DNA of 64,000 bases from Ichthyophis bannanicus (Eukaryota; Chordata; Amphibia; Gymnophiona; Ichthyophiidae): contig CM066036.1 of assembly GCA_033557465.1 (NCBI GenBank), positions 588,649,574-588,713,573 on the forward strand, given 5' to 3'. Under the pieces are notes generated by a model, which made no database searches, was not told the origin of the DNA, and was given only the letters and a program-made list of their open reading frames with translations. The first letter of the stretch is position 1. Every line of letters starts with the position of its first letter. The position numbers and the translations under genes were made by a program. This document shows positions 1-10,495 of this stretch, one piece after another.

Positions 1-318
1 CTACCTTCCAAGAAAGGGACTCCTGAGAGTGCAATATAGACTAAATACGACCCCAGACCCGACGCCAGTTATACTGTAGTGCGGGATATTCATGCATAAC
101 ATGAAATGAAGTAATAAACCAATGGCCACAGGACGTGTCCAGCAACCATTACCCTGAGTAGTGTTCCATTTGTCTAAACTGTGAGGAGTGTAAAAACACC
201 GGTGGGCTAGAAAGAAGAGGGTCTGAGTGAGTGAGGCGGGTCGGAAACCCGTGTCCCTCTGCTCCAGATAAGGCTCCATTGCTCCGAGGTTAAAGTCACA
301 TGCAATTCTCTCTCCCAT
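1..318 (-). pseudogene. L1-like ORF2, C-terminal fragment
   Basis: About 105 codons open to the window edge. The segment around FYTPHSLDKW followed by GNGCW resembles the region after the reverse transcriptase of L1/Tx1 ORF2, where a tyrosine-thr-pro motif precedes a Trp/Cys-rich cluster. No catalytic domain is included. It is assigned to the same LINE as the endonuclease fragment and ORF1 because all three lie in sense order on the same strand. Family placement rests on motif spacing only. Confidence 0.5.
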
Positions 319-483
319 ACTTTCTGCGCTATAGAGGTATCTCTAGTGATAGCATTACATAAGGTTTAGTAAAATTGGATGCTACACCCGGTAAATTACC
401 GAGAGATCGGAAGTTTCCAATCAACCTTATGCAGAGAGTGCCGATGGCGGAAGTACTCTAGTGCTCCGAATGCAATGCTGAAG

Positions 484-983
484 TTACACTGACCAGAGTC
501 GGGAGTCGAAAGGTTGCATAGGAGTATTAAAGGCACCTAAAGTGTCGAAAAACATTGGTGGATAGTGGGAGTCTAATGGGAGAGTCATACCAGGGAGTAA
601 GGTAAGAGGAATCGGTGAGCAAAGGCCCGCTACTATATCTAGCCACACAGGTCTGCTCGGTACTGGAGCTTCAAACCACCAAGCACCTTGTTTGAAAAGA
701 AAAGATTGAGGGAACACTTGAGTAAAATCGCCACCAAGTATTAATGGAGCATTGGCGGAGGCCGAGGCCAACTGCGCAAGACTTGCATAGTGAGCAGGGT
801 TGTCCACATTCTGGACATAGTGCAAATACACGTGAATTCACAATCTCCAACCTCAAGGTGTACACGGGCCCATCTACCCTCCATGTCAGCGCTAATATCA
901 GGTACAGTAGCGTGCAAAGACTTCTTAACCAGAATGACTATCCCGTACCATTTGGAAACGGTGGGAGAATAGGCAGCTACCAT
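484..983 (-). pseudogene. L1-like ORF2 endonuclease, broken
   Basis: Two overlapping reading frames cover part of an apurinic-type (APE) endonuclease of an L1/Tx1-like ORF2, which nicks target DNA for reverse transcription. The first (983-741) carries KWYGIVILVKKSL, the strand before the central loop of APE endonucleases. The second (831-484) carries PLILGGDFTQVF, matching the GGDFN metal-binding motif with Asn changed to Thr. The two frames meet near 800, so at least one frameshift is present. The N-terminal strand with its catalytic Glu is not recognisable upstream. Confidence 0.65.
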
Positions 984-1573
984 GTGAGGCCTAGCATTGA
1001 GTTTCAGTGTTTCAGCAGAGTGTAATGCGTTTCCTAAAGAAACACCTAATCAACGTGCTCGTGGCTAAGATAGCTAAGGATTTTCTTTCTGCTGAGTGGA
1101 CCAGCAATGCCTTGTACGATGAATAATAAGATTTTACATGAGGCCATTCAGAAAAGTTAAAATTCTGAGCATGATAGCACACATAATTTCACTGTGTCCC
1201 TCAAACTGACTGTATCTGGCTGTACACATGACATAGGAAAAATAAGCTAATATAATACAATGAAGCGCCCCACATTAACAAAGAAAACCACAGTACGGTA
1301 GAGGAGAAGCAAAACCCCAAAATTACTGGCGACCATGTGTCTGCGGGGAGAAACCCCAGAGAAGGCCGAAATTGAAAAAACATATAACCTGTAGGACTGT
1401 GCGTGCTCCGAATCCGACCGAGGCACACATCATGAAGGGATAGGAGACCAAAGACAAAAGTCATACAGAGAAAGAAAGAAAGTCCAGGCTATTTCTGTGC
1501 TGGGCTATGACCGCCGCATCGGGCCCTTCAAAATGGCGGACAGAGCCAGCAGATAAGAGTCCAAGATTTGGGA
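984..1573 (-). other. ORF1-ORF2 spacer of the L1-like LINE
   Basis: This 590-bp interval lies between the endonuclease remnant and ORF1. Short open stretches occur (for example 1464-1201) but have no recognisable motif. It probably holds the intergenic region and the decayed N-terminal start of ORF2. Confidence 0.4.
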
Positions 1574-2422
1574 TCAGCGCATCTGTTCTGCTTCTTTGGA
1601 GTCCAAAAATGTTGATAATAGATCAGGATCCTCGAACGTCCTGGTCTGGTTGTGGAGAGTCACTCGGAGCTTCGCTGGATACAACAGGCCAAAGCGAGCC
1701 TGTAGCTGTTGAAGTCGAGGGCGAAGAGCAAGGAGTTTCTTCCGACGGTCAACGGTAGGCTTTGCCAAATCAGGAAAGAAGGAGACCTTACGACCCTCAT
1801 ATTCCAAATGATGATTCGCTCGGGCAGCATGTAAAATTTGTTCCACTTGTTGATATCGTAGCAAGCTAAAGATAATAGGCCGGGGGGTCGTGCGGTTGAG
1901 CGCCATGCGGGCAGGAACACGGTGTGCTCGATCGATTTCCAGTTCTCTGTGAAAAGTGACCTTCAGCAAGGAGGGAAGAGTTTTGAGCAAGAATTCTCTT
2001 ATATCTCCTGCTTCCACCCCCTCCGGCATTCCGAGGAGCCTCACATTGTTGCGACGGGCGCGATTATTGCTATCTTCCAACTCCTTTTGAAGATTCTGTA
2101 TCTGGCGCTCAGCCTCGTCCAGTTTGCCCAAGCGCACCTCGTGCGAGTCGAGGACCCCCGCCATATTGTCCTGCCGTAAGGAAAGACCTTCAAGTCGGTC
2201 TTGGAGCACTCCAAAGTCTTCTCGCATGGCTCGAAGCGCTTCTCCATTAGACTGCACTAATTCCTTCACGCCGCGTATTTCCTCCAAAATCTCCAGGTGC
2301 ATTGCGGGGTTTTCACGAAATGGAACCATCTTCTGCGGGGAGGATACCTCCGTTTTGGAGCGTTTTCCGTGAGAAGAAGAAGGAGACCCGAAGTCCAAGC
2401 GCGCTGGTTTGTGGGCCGCCAT
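1574..2422 (-). CDS. L1-like ORF1 protein (RNA-binding chaperone)
   Basis: An intact 282-codon frame. Residues about 40-125 form a coiled coil with regular Leu/Val heptads (trimerisation in L1 ORF1p). At about 123-215 an RRM-like domain begins RRNNVRLLGMPEG and includes the conserved RAHR. The C-terminal domain follows, with FPDLAKPTVDRRKKLL and LLYPAKLRV. In known L1 elements this protein coats the element RNA and acts as a nucleic-acid chaperone. The Met at 2422 is chosen because the basic N-terminus follows directly and no domain lies upstream. Intact ORF1 beside a ruined ORF2 makes the element non-autonomous. Confidence 0.85.
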   Translation of the reverse strand: MAAHKPARLDFGSPSSSHGKRSKTEVSSPQKMVPFRENPAMHLEILEEIRGVKELVQSNGEALRAMREDFGVLQDRLEGLSLRQDNMAGVLDSHEVRLGKLDEAERQIQNLQKELEDSNNRARRNNVRLLGMPEGVEAGDIREFLLKTLPSLLKVTFHRELEIDRAHRVPARMALNRTTPRPIIFSLLRYQQVEQILHAARANHHLEYEGRKVSFFPDLAKPTVDRRKKLLALRPRLQQLQARFGLLYPAKLRVTLHNQTRTFEDPDLLSTFLDSKEAEQMR

Positions 2423-2470
2423 CCCCCCCGAGGTGCCCCGGTCAGCTCGGAGCGAAATAGTAAATTTATA

Positions 2471-3482
2471 TAGGTATTAAGTCAGGATTCTGAGTAGGCC
2501 TCTTGGGAGCTTCAACGCAAAGCGTCCTACCCGCTGGACATCAGGCTCCGCCCCGCTCTGAAGTTCTATGTAAAGTAAAGTACCCTTCCTGGATTTTTTT
2601 TGTCTTCTGAATCTATTCACTCTTTTCACTTGCATTAACTGCAAAGGCAGCATATTAAGTATTGTGGGCATGTTCAGTATGTCCCTGGCATCTAATGCGA
2701 GAAATATTTGCCTAACGTGTACTCCACTATGGCAGGATCACTGAGTGACTTCTATAGAGGGGGCAATATGTGAAACTACATTAGGTGATGTATTTGCAGA
2801 GCATCCCCATCCTGCGATTGCTGATTAACATGCATTTTATCATGCAGTGGCAGACACAATCATGGCTAAGTATAACCAACTGCCAATTGCTGAGCATTAA
2901 AAAGCCCATTAACCAGCTACCCACTTTTAGTAAAAGGGCCCTTAATTACCAAGCCTATTCCAGTTTATCCAATTAGTGATCATCTAACTGGCATAAAGCA
3001 CTATGAGCTTTGGCAAGTAGAAAAAGTGAAAAATCAATCTATAATTCTCAGCTATTTCAGCATTTTTAAACAATAATCAGTTAAGACACTAGAAAAAATG
3101 CCTTCATGTAGTGAGATATTGACCAAGGCTTCCAATCTATTCACCAAGCCTGGCTTGGGAAGCTGAAGTTAAGTAGTGTGACAAAGATAAAATCTACAGT
3201 AGGTGACATGCAACTTGCCCATCAACTTAACAGGGCTTTTCCATTAATTAGGACATATTCCATCCATAGCAGCCCAGGGTGAGCCACTCTCTCAAGTAGA
3301 AAAGGCAAAGAGGGGATAGCCTTCATCAAAGAACCTCCCAACAATTCTCCACAGCAAAACCCCCTGATCAACACCCCCCAAAGCAAACTCCCCTTATCCC
3401 ATAATCCCACCACTGTCTCCTACTGGGGGTTCCTATTGTCTAGTGGGGAGCAGGAGCAATCCCTATTCTTTTCTGTTCCATC
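2471..3482. other. Unassigned interval
   Basis: About 1 kb of AT-rich sequence with only short chance frames. I recognise no LINE, transposase, RNA gene or tandem repeat in it. Confidence 0.5.
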
Positions 3483-3490
3483 AGAGTTAT

Positions 3491-3652
3491 GGGTTCAAAA
3501 TGGTACTGGAAATCCTAACAGTGGTCATGCGGTACTTCTGCTAGGTGTCAGGCTGCCCAACAATGGCAAAATGTCCTTATTTAGCAGCTTGATTTCTAGC
3601 AGTAGCACTGTGAGGCTACCATTATGGAGGTCACTGGTACCATTTTGAAACC
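3491..3652. repeat. Short inverted repeat, MITE-like
   Basis: The 20-bp stretch at 3491-3510 is repeated in reverse complement at 3632-3652 (TTCAAAATGGTAC core), and an inner pair TGCTAG/CTAGCA lies between. This symmetry suggests a small foldback or MITE just outside the left end of the DIRS element. No target-site duplication was found. Confidence 0.4.
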
Positions 3653-3682
3653 AGGACATTGACAGAGCAGAAACAACTTGGA

Positions 3683-3815
3683 ATTCTCTGGGAACAAGCA
3701 GGAAGTCAGTCCTCACATATGGGTAACAGATCCCGCGTGGTAACCTCTCTCCAGCTTTCAAAGAAAGCCTTTGGGAGATCCACCACATGCATGGTTGCCA
3801 TCTTGTTTCAGTCTC
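3683..3815. repeat. Left inverted terminal repeat of DIRS copy 1
   Basis: The segment with AACAAGCAGGAAGTCAGTCC, a run reading GGTAACCTCTCTCCAGCTTTC, and CCTTTGGGAGATCCACCA reappears in reverse complement at about 10371-10490. The arms differ by scattered substitutions and a short insertion. Confidence 0.7.
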
Positions 3816-3899
3816 CTTTTTTGCCACAGATCCCATTGGGCATTCTCCTGTACCCCTGGAAAAGATGAATTTCTCTTTTTTCTTTTCTCTTATTTTTTC

Positions 3900-5945
3900 C
3901 TTCTCCGGTACGTGTACCGGTGCCTTTCATCTCCTCGTGTCCACTGCTGATTCGGTGCCCCGTTTTTCTCAAGTCTTTTTGCTGTTCAGAGTCTTTTTCC
4001 TTGGTGTGTGGAAATCCTCGTGCTCTCCCTGGCCAGGACACTTAAGTTTGATCTTATGGGTGCTGTCTTCCCTGCTAGGTCCTCGGCCAGTGGGTTCAAG
4101 CAGTTTGACCACTGTGGGCACATTATGTCCCACACAGGCCCATACGACTACTGTCTCATTGCAGACTAAGATGAGTCCTCCTCTGGGTTCTGTCAGTAAA
4201 TGACGAGCAAGGGACAGAGGAACCATGAGAAGCAGTGAGAGTCCATGTTCAGGAAGACCTCCGTTTCAGCCCCAGCATCGCTCGTGGAGCCGGCACCCTT
4301 GGGGGCCACTGCAGTGTCCTTGGCCTCGTGTGATGGCTGTGCCCATTCTGAGCCCCGAGGTCATAGGGTGTCAGAGAGGGGATCCTCTTCCAAAGGTTGT
4401 CCCCCAAACAGCTGGATATCATTGGTAGCATAATTTGGTAAGTCCCACGGTACCAGCATCGGAGTCCCAGGTGCAATGCAGAGGGTGATGGCCGGGAATG
4501 GCCTCCATGCCACCCTGGCGGGAGAAAGTGCCATCGGCTTCAGGAGATTGACCCTGGTCTCCTGAGCCCATTCTCATCAAGGTCGCCCCCCCGATGGAGC
4601 TGGTGTCAGGCCTGAAGCTCTTGGTGTTATTCCAGTGACTGCGGAGCCTCCTGGCTTTGAGGTCAGAATGGCAGCCCTCAAGCTAGCATCACTGCCTTCT
4701 TGGCAATGCAGTGCGGACCGATGCCTGGTTCCTCCAGGTCATTGGTCCCAACCACCAGCCCCTCCACTGTGAGGGCATTGCCGGAGGTCATGGTGCCAGG
4801 TCCTCGAGCGCCATTGGCTTTGAGACAATTTCAGGCCCCATTCTCATTCACGCTTGGGGCAGAGGACTTTCCCAACTAGCATCTCTGATTCAGACCACAG
4901 GGGCTACAGGGGCCTCACAGCACTGGTAACTCAGCACGGCCTGGAAGGTTTGAGGTCTCCTACGACTGGGAGACCGATGACAAGTCTCCCGATACCTTTC
5001 TCCATCGGGATGTCCCTTCAGACCCCTCCCCTCCAGAGGACTGGCACAGATTCCCTCTGGAGGACCTCTCCTTTTGGAGTTTGTGCAGGACATGGCAAAG
5101 GCCCTGGCCTTCACCACGGAGTCTGAGGAGGAACCACGAGATGCCCCAGTATGAGGCACCTCTGAAGGAAGAACTCATGGTGTCAGTTCCCCCCATCCTG
5201 GCATGGCTTCTCTTCCACATTTGGGAGACCACATCCTCTGTGCTGATTGTGAGCAGGCAGCTCAATGCCATGTATTGAGCCTGCAGGAGCCCCAAGTTCC
5301 AAAAGGCACAGCTTTCTCATAATTCTATGATGGTGAAGTTGGCCATGCACAGAATCAAAAGCCAAAAGACACACTCCTCTGTGCTCCCCCCTGGCAGAGA
5401 TGTCTGCTACATGGATGCCGTGGGCAAAAAGTGCTACCAAAGCTCAATGTTCGTCGGTTAGATCCAAGCCTACCAGCCTATGGGCGTGTACTTGCAAGGG
5501 AGCTCAGTGGGTTCTCGACTGGGCTAGCAGAAGGACCTCTTCAGCAGTTCTGGATCCTGACCTTGACCATCAAGTGCTCCAAATTCATCACTCATGTGGC
5601 CTATGACAGCTTTGAGTCGGTGGCCAGAGTAGCTGTGGTGGGCATTAGTGCCTGCTGCCAGGCCTGGAGCTGGGAGCAGGACAAGCTGTTCAATGTCCCA
5701 TGCCAGTGGGAGAATCTCTTTGGCAAGCCCATGATGGACAAGGCTGCCGAGCTGGTGTCCAAGTTCCTGAACAGGACCAGACTCTCCAAGAAAACCGCTA
5801 ACCCTTCCCGATGGAAGGCTTTGGGGAAAAAAACCTTTACCCGAAGAAGAAGAAAGCTTACAGAAACTACCCTTAGTACTCGGCCTTCCCAGCTCCCAAC
5901 AGGACTAGTAGGACAAGGGATAAGGGCATGGCCCACATAAGCCTA
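3900..5945 (+). pseudogene. DIRS gag-like ORF1, degenerate
   Basis: Several frames together give a DIRS ORF1-like protein. Around 5080-5440 fragments such as AWLLFHIWETTSSVL and KLAMHRIKSQKAH are readable. From 5431 an uninterrupted 169-codon stretch continues (SWEQDKLFNVPCQWENLFG) and ends in a basic tail (KKTFTRRRRKL). This protein is thought to be structural and nucleic-acid binding. At least two frameshifts separate the pieces, and the 5' half before about 4900 shows no clear motif, so the start is uncertain. Confidence 0.55.
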
Positions 5946-5959
5946 AGGCCCCCAAGCCC

Positions 5960-7570
5960 TAGGCAGTGCCCCAGCTGCAACCTGATGGGGGCCTTTGACT
6001 CCTTGGGCATAGCCTCTCCTCCCACAGGAGGCCTAGTCTGGCAGCATATTGGAGGGACATCTGGTATTCTTTGCCAACAGGTGGTCCAGCATCACCACCG
6101 ACACCTGGGTCCTCCAGGTTGTGGGGGGAAGGTTACCTCCTCCTTTTTGATCAGATGTCTCCCCACTCCCAATGACTCCTTCTCACTGCGACTTGCTCCA
6201 GCGAGAGCTTTCTGGGCTTCTAGCCAACCAGGTGGTGGGAACTAGTCCCGTCCCACCTCAAGGGCAAGGGGTTATATTCCCAGTACTTCCTGGTTTCCAA
6301 AGAGGACCAGCGGGTTTCATCCTATTCTGGACTTTTGAGATCTCAACAAGTTCCGGGTGAAGGAGAAGACCAAGATGCTCTTCCTTGGAACATTGCTGTC
6401 TTACCTCCGCTAAGGAGATTGGCTATGCTCCTTGGATCTCAAAGATGCATACACACACACGTTCCCATCCATCTGTGCCACCGGCAGTACCTCCAGTTTG
6501 TCATTGGGGTCCTGCCCTTCGGCCTGGCTTTGGCTCCAAGGGTGTTCACCAAGCGCTTACTGGCAATCGTCGCCCACCTGCAGCTGCAGGGAGTGTTTGT
6601 CTTTCCCTACCTGGATGTCTGGCTAGTCAGTCAGAGGCAGCACAGTCATTGAAGTTCAGAAGGCAGCATGCCGCACCATTCTCACTCTGGAGCACCTGGG
6701 GTTTGTCATCAACTACCCAAAGTCCCATCTGCAACCAACCCAAAGCCTGGAATTCATAGGGGCATTGCTAGATATGGTCCAGGCAAGAGCCTTCCTCCCC
6801 CACAAAAGGGCCCAGCTTCTAGCAGCCCTCGCAAGGGAGGTTCAGGGTCATAGTTCATGCTATGACCAACACCCAGCTCCACATGTGGCTAGCCCAGTGG
6901 GCCCTCTGCTCCAAGTGGTCCCAGGCAGCGGGGCACACATAGAACAGGGTGACCATCACCTGTCCCCATGCCAAGTCCCTCACCTGGTGGAAAAAGCCAC
7001 CAAATCCGCTGGCAAGAATGCCCTCTCAGGTCCCAATCCCTGTGAGGGCCCTCACCACTGATGCCTCCAAGGCTGGGGAGCCCATTGAGGCAACCCCTGC
7101 ACTTAGAGCCTGTGGTCGGCATTGGAGAGCCTCCAACATATCAGCTTCCTAGAGCTCCAAGCCACCGCTTGTGCTCTCTGAGCTTTTGAGCACCATCTGT
7201 GGATCTAGGCCATTCTGATCTAGATGGACAATCAGGTGGCGATGTTCTATATCAGAGGTTCCCAACTCCAGTCCTGGAGGGCCAAACACCATTCAGGTTT
7301 TCAGGCTGTCTCTAATGAATATGCATGAGATGCATTTGCATGCACTCCCCCATTGTATTCAAATGTATCTCATGCATATTCATTAGGGTCAGCCTTAAAA
7401 CGTGAATGGTGTTTGGCCCTCCAGGACTGGAGTTGGGAACCTCTGTTCTACATCAACATGCAGGGGGGGAGGGTACAGGGTCATCCCTCCTGTGCTCAGA
7501 AGCAATCTGTCTCTGCGCTTTCGCCAGCGAGAGTGGGATACTCCCCAGAGCAATGTACCTTCTTGGCCAG
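5960..7570 (+). pseudogene. DIRS reverse transcriptase-RNase H, broken
   Basis: Three frames give the order expected of DIRS pol: SLDLKDAYTH (motif A), QFVIGVLPFGLALAPRVFTK (motif B) and VFVFPYLDVWLV (motif C), then SLEFIGALLDMVQARAFLP, and RNase H with ALTTDASKAG and MDNQVAMFYI. The catalytic box reads YLDV instead of YLDD, losing the second Asp. Frames switch near 6430, 6650 and 6760, and a MITE sits inside the RNase H part. It is flanked by the gag-like region and the recombinase, as in known DIRS elements. Confidence 0.75.
7253..7445. mobile_element. hAT-like MITE with 8-bp TSD
   Basis: A 193-bp near-palindrome beginning CAGAGGTTCCCAACTCCAGT and ending with the reverse complement. The inner arms contain a CATGCATATTCATTAG-type motif. 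The flanks TTCTATAT (7245-7252) and TTCTACAT (7446-7453) form an 8-bp duplication with one mismatch, as hAT transposases make. It has no coding capacity. Removing it with one flank copy makes the DIRS RNase H frame read continuously through DNQVAMFYINMQGG. A related copy lies at 56978-57164. Confidence 0.85.
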
Positions 7571-7636
7571 GACAATGTTCTGGTGGACCGTCTGAACCAA
7601 GTTCTCCAACCCCACGAGTAGTGGCTTGACCTGCAG

Positions 7637-8155
7637 GTGGCCATCCTTCCTGTGATGGATCTATTCATCAGCTCGGCCAATGTTCAGCTGGCCCGCTTCT
7701 GCTCCAGAGCCCTGCACCCCTCCTGGATGGTGGCCGATACGTTTCTCATTCCCTGGATGGAAGGTTATGCCTTCCCTCCCACATTGCTCATTGCCAAGAC
7801 CCTCTTCAAGGTCCAGCTCGACTGTGCTACCCTGATCCTTATAGCCTCCCAGTGGCCCTGGCAGCCGTGGTTTCCGCTGCTCCTCAGCCTGTCTCGGGCA
7901 CCCCCAGTCCCCCAAGCAAGTGCCCTGATCCTGCTTTCACTGATGGCCTGGCTACTGAAAGAGAAGCCATGTCCCAGTTTGACTTGCCCAGGGAAGGAGG
8001 TCCTCCTGGCCTCATGCAAGGACTCCACCTGGTGGGCATATGCCTTCAAGTGGCATCACTTCTTGGTTTGGTGTGTGGAGAGGGGTGCCAATCCCTTCTC
8101 CTGTTATGTTAGACAGGTGCAGCAGGTACTGCAACACCAGCTGGACATAACATAA
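7637..8155 (+). pseudogene. DIRS recombinase region, 5' part
   Basis: An open stretch of 172 codons. It starts with LPVMDLFISSANVQLARFC and continues PWMEGYAFPPTLLIAK and ASQWPWQPWFPLL, the usual junction between RNase H and the recombinase in DIRS elements. It then enters the N-terminal recombinase segment (DSTWWAYAFKWHHFLVWCVE). The frame ends where a CR1 fragment is inserted. The catalytic C-terminal half lies beyond 9390. Confidence 0.65.
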
Positions 8156-8552
8156 TAAATGCCATAGTGGGTCAGACCAAGGTCCATCAAGCCCAGTATC
8201 CTGTTTCCAACAGTGGCCAATCCAAGTCACATGTTCCCAAAAAGGTACACAAGTTCCACAATGCTTGTTCCGGGGTAAGCAGTGGATTTCCTGAGTCCTC
8301 TTTAATAATGGTTTATGGACCTTTCCTCCAGGAACTTGTCCAAAGCTTTTTTAAACCCAGCTACACTAACAGCTTTAACTAAATCCACCGGTAACAAATT
8401 CCAGAGTTTGATTATGCATTGAGTGAAAAAATATTTTCTCTTATTAGTCTTAAATAGGTTTTATTGTAGCTTTATTTCATGTCCCCTAGTCTTTCTACTT
8501 TTTGATGGCATAAACAACCGATCTTTGTGTACCCATTCCACTCCATTAATTT
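8154..8552 (-). mobile_element. CR1 3'-end fragment
   Basis: The minus strand gives the last codons of CR1 ORF2 and its 3' UTR. The plus strand shows GTGGGTCAGACCAAGGTCCA, CTTTTTTAAACCCAGCTACA and CCGGTAACAAATTCCAGAG, shared with the copies at 17340, 46970 and 55091. It is 5' truncated at about 8552 and lies inside the DIRS recombinase gene. Confidence 0.85.
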
Positions 8553-9024
8553 TTTTAAAAATTAACTTTCAACTATTACAAGAAAAATAGTCATACCATG
8601 GGAAGGAAAATAAATAATCAAGGAAAGTCCTCCACATAATACAACACAATACATCAAAATTCCCCAAGCCCACATCATGGGGAGAGACAGATGTCCTAAT
8701 ATAACAACCTCAAAAAAAAATGAAACGAACAAAAAACTGCCGGTTCCATTTAAAAAAGATTTTATACCCATTTATGCAAGACCTGCCCAAGATTATATGA
8801 ATTCAAGATCTCAAGTAATTGATTGTGATTGAAAAAAAACAATAACTCTTCTCCTGATGAGTCACAAGGCACTTACACGGGAACTTCAAATCAAATGAAG
8901 CTCCCAAAGCCACCACACAAGATTTTAATTCCAATAAAGCTTTACGTCTGGCTTGAGTAGCCTGCGAGACATCGGGGAAGAGATTGACTCTCTGATCTTC
9001 TTCTTCTTTAATCCTTAGCTGGCA
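8553..9024 (-). pseudogene. Tx1/L1-like ORF1 C-terminal fragment
   Basis: On the minus strand, broken frames give NLFPDVSQATQARRKALLEL and a following FDLKFPCKCLV, resembling the C-terminal RNA-binding domain of Tx1/L1-type ORF1 (compare FPDLAKPTVDRRKKLL at 1574-2422). The rest of that LINE is missing. The sequence differs clearly from the ORF1 at the left edge of the window, so it is a different family. Confidence 0.5.
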
Positions 9025-9385
9025 TTTGGGGAGCAGGTCATCCTCTCAACCAATACGCTGCTGTAGGTGCCGCTGGATTTTGTGTGTGGTTCTCAATATG
9101 CTTCCAACCTTGGCGATCGGTGGCAATATTTCTGGTGTCGTCGTTGGTCAGTCACTGGTTCCTTAGGTGTTCCTGCATGTGTTTGAGTCATGTTTTCTTC
9201 GATGCTGCTCATTGAATCTTCCAGTGGATGGGTCGCTCTCGCCAGAGGAGTTTGTATGGCAGCCGACTGGTATTCATTCTGAAAATGTGGCCAAACCATC
9301 GCAGTCTGCATTTTTGGATTTGTTCTTCGACTGAAGGCTGATGGTCGCACTTTGTCCGAATTGTCTAATGCTGGTCTGAATTCTA
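9025..9385 (-). pseudogene. RTE-like LINE, RT C-terminal fragment
   Basis: The minus strand reads IQKCRLRWFGHIFRMNTSR, matching the RRLRWFGHVxRM motif after the reverse transcriptase in RTE-type and related LINEs. No catalytic motif is present. Stops interrupt the frame. It sits between the Tx1-like fragment and the second half of the DIRS recombinase, so it arrived with or after the CR1 fragment. Confidence 0.5.
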
Positions 9386-9389
9386 ACTT

Positions 9390-10005
9390 AGTCAGGGTTC
9401 ACCTCAGTGGGCTATCACTTCATTGAGGGGAAGCCTCTCTCTGCCCAGCCTTTTGCTTCCAGAGGTTTCACAGGAACAGGGTCATGCTCTGGACGCACCC
9501 TATGTTCCTCCCTAAGGTGGTCTCCCTGTTCTATCTCAACGAGGAAGTGGTGCTTCCCACCTTTTTCCTGCATCCTCATGCCAGAAGGGTGGAGGTTGCT
9601 CTCCATATGCTAGAATGTAAATGGGCATTGACATATTATTTAGAGCGGATCAAGCCCCATCGCCACTCCTCACAGCTCCACACAGCTCTTCATCTCCTAT
9701 GACCCTAATCGCCTGGGCGTAGCAATCTACAAGCATATTCTGTCCACCTGAGTGGCAGACTGCATCACTTTCACCTATGGTCAGGCTGGTCTTTCGCTGG
9801 AGCATCATGTCACGGCACACAGTGTCTGGATTATGGCAGCTTCTGTGGTGAAACTCTGCTCAGTTCCCTTAACAGAGATCTGCCTGGTCCTCAGTTCACA
9901 CCTTCACAGTGAATTACTGCCTGGAAGAGTTGTCCCGGTGGGACAGCACCTTTAGCCATGTGGTATTCTGTCATTTGTTTGGGGTTTAAGGCAACTATTG
10001 CCCTC
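9390..10005 (+). pseudogene. DIRS tyrosine recombinase, 3' part
   Basis: Continuation of the DIRS recombinase after the inserted LINE cluster. Frames give VSLFYLNEEVVLPTFFLHPH, WALTYYLERIKPHRHSSQL, TFTYGQAGLSLEHHVTAHSV and LTEICLVLSSHLHS. The HxxTAHSV box (HSVR in relatives) and the later THTFT-type segment correspond to the region with the catalytic Arg and Tyr. Here the Arg after HSV is replaced (HSVWIM) and the region has frameshifts, so activity is unlikely. Confidence 0.6.
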
Positions 10006-10178
10006 CGGCCCTTCTCTGTGTCCAGGCTACTGGAGAGCTGGTTCCCCTAGTTAATGCTGGGGTTGCTGCTGAGGTCTTGTGACTGAACTGTACTCTTACT
10101 GTTCCTTCCGGTTTGCTTTTTGGGTTGCCTGTGGCTTACAGGTTTTTGGTAGCCTGTAGCTAGGGAGTCCCATATATA

Positions 10179-10266
10179 AGGACTGACTTCCTGCTTGTTC
10201 CTGGAGAAAACATAGTTGCTCACTTGTAACAGGTGTTCTCTGGGGACAGCAGGAATGAGTCCTCAC
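10179..10266. repeat. Internal complementary region of DIRS copy 1
   Basis: A palindromic stretch: the arm at 10179-10213 (GGACTGACTTCCTGCTTGTT) faces the arm at 10234-10266 (GGGACAGCAGGAATGAGTCC) across a 20-bp loop, and both resemble the outer ends of the inverted terminal repeats. DIRS elements carry such a region, thought to template completion of the circular intermediate. Confidence 0.6.
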
Positions 10267-10370
10267 AACCCTCCCTCCTCCCCATGGAGTTGCTTTTCTT
10301 TTTTGTTGCCGTCTTGAACTATGTCATCATACTGAGGAAAGATGGCACCCTTGGATGGGAAGACAGCCAT

Positions 10371-10490
10371 GCATGCATGGTGTATCTCCCAAAGGCTTGC
10401 TTTGAAAGCTGGGGAGAGGTTACCACATGGGCTCCATTAGTGCCGACATCACCCATATGTGAGGACTGATTCCTGTTTTCCCTGGAGAAT
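10371..10490. repeat. Right inverted terminal repeat of DIRS copy 1
   Basis: Reverse complement of the left end. It contains CCCAAAGGCTTGCTTTGAAAG, GGGGAGAGGTTACCAC and CATATGTGAGGACTGATTCC. The repeat is slightly longer than the left arm, with an extra GCCGACATC-type insertion. Confidence 0.7.
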
Positions 10491-10495
10491 ACCTG

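Larger units (their letters stand above)
1..2470 (-). mobile_element. L1-like LINE, internally deleted
   Basis: A non-LTR retrotransposon of the L1/Tx1 group, read on the minus strand. Order in the sense direction: a complete ORF1 (2422 to 1574), a spacer, part of the endonuclease of ORF2 (983 to 484), then a piece from the C-terminal end of ORF2 (318 to 1). The reverse transcriptase that should separate the last two pieces is absent, so the copy lost several kilobases or was rearranged near 320-480. The element runs off the left edge. The 5' boundary is uncertain; I place it just beyond the ORF1 start because no LINE similarity is visible past about 2470. Confidence 0.75.
3683..10495 (+). 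mobile_element. DIRS-like tyrosine-recombinase retrotransposon, copy 1
   Basis: A DIRS-group retrotransposon, which integrates through a tyrosine recombinase instead of an integrase and has inverted rather than direct terminal repeats. Inverted termini lie at 3683-3815 and about 10371-10490. Between them, in order: a gag-like region (to 5940), reverse transcriptase and RNase H (about 5960-7560), and a recombinase region (7637-8155 and 9390-10000). An internal complementary region lies at 10179-10266. Later insertions are a hAT-like MITE (7253-7445) and a cluster of LINE fragments (8154-9385). Every coding region is broken, so this copy is dead. Confidence 0.8.
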
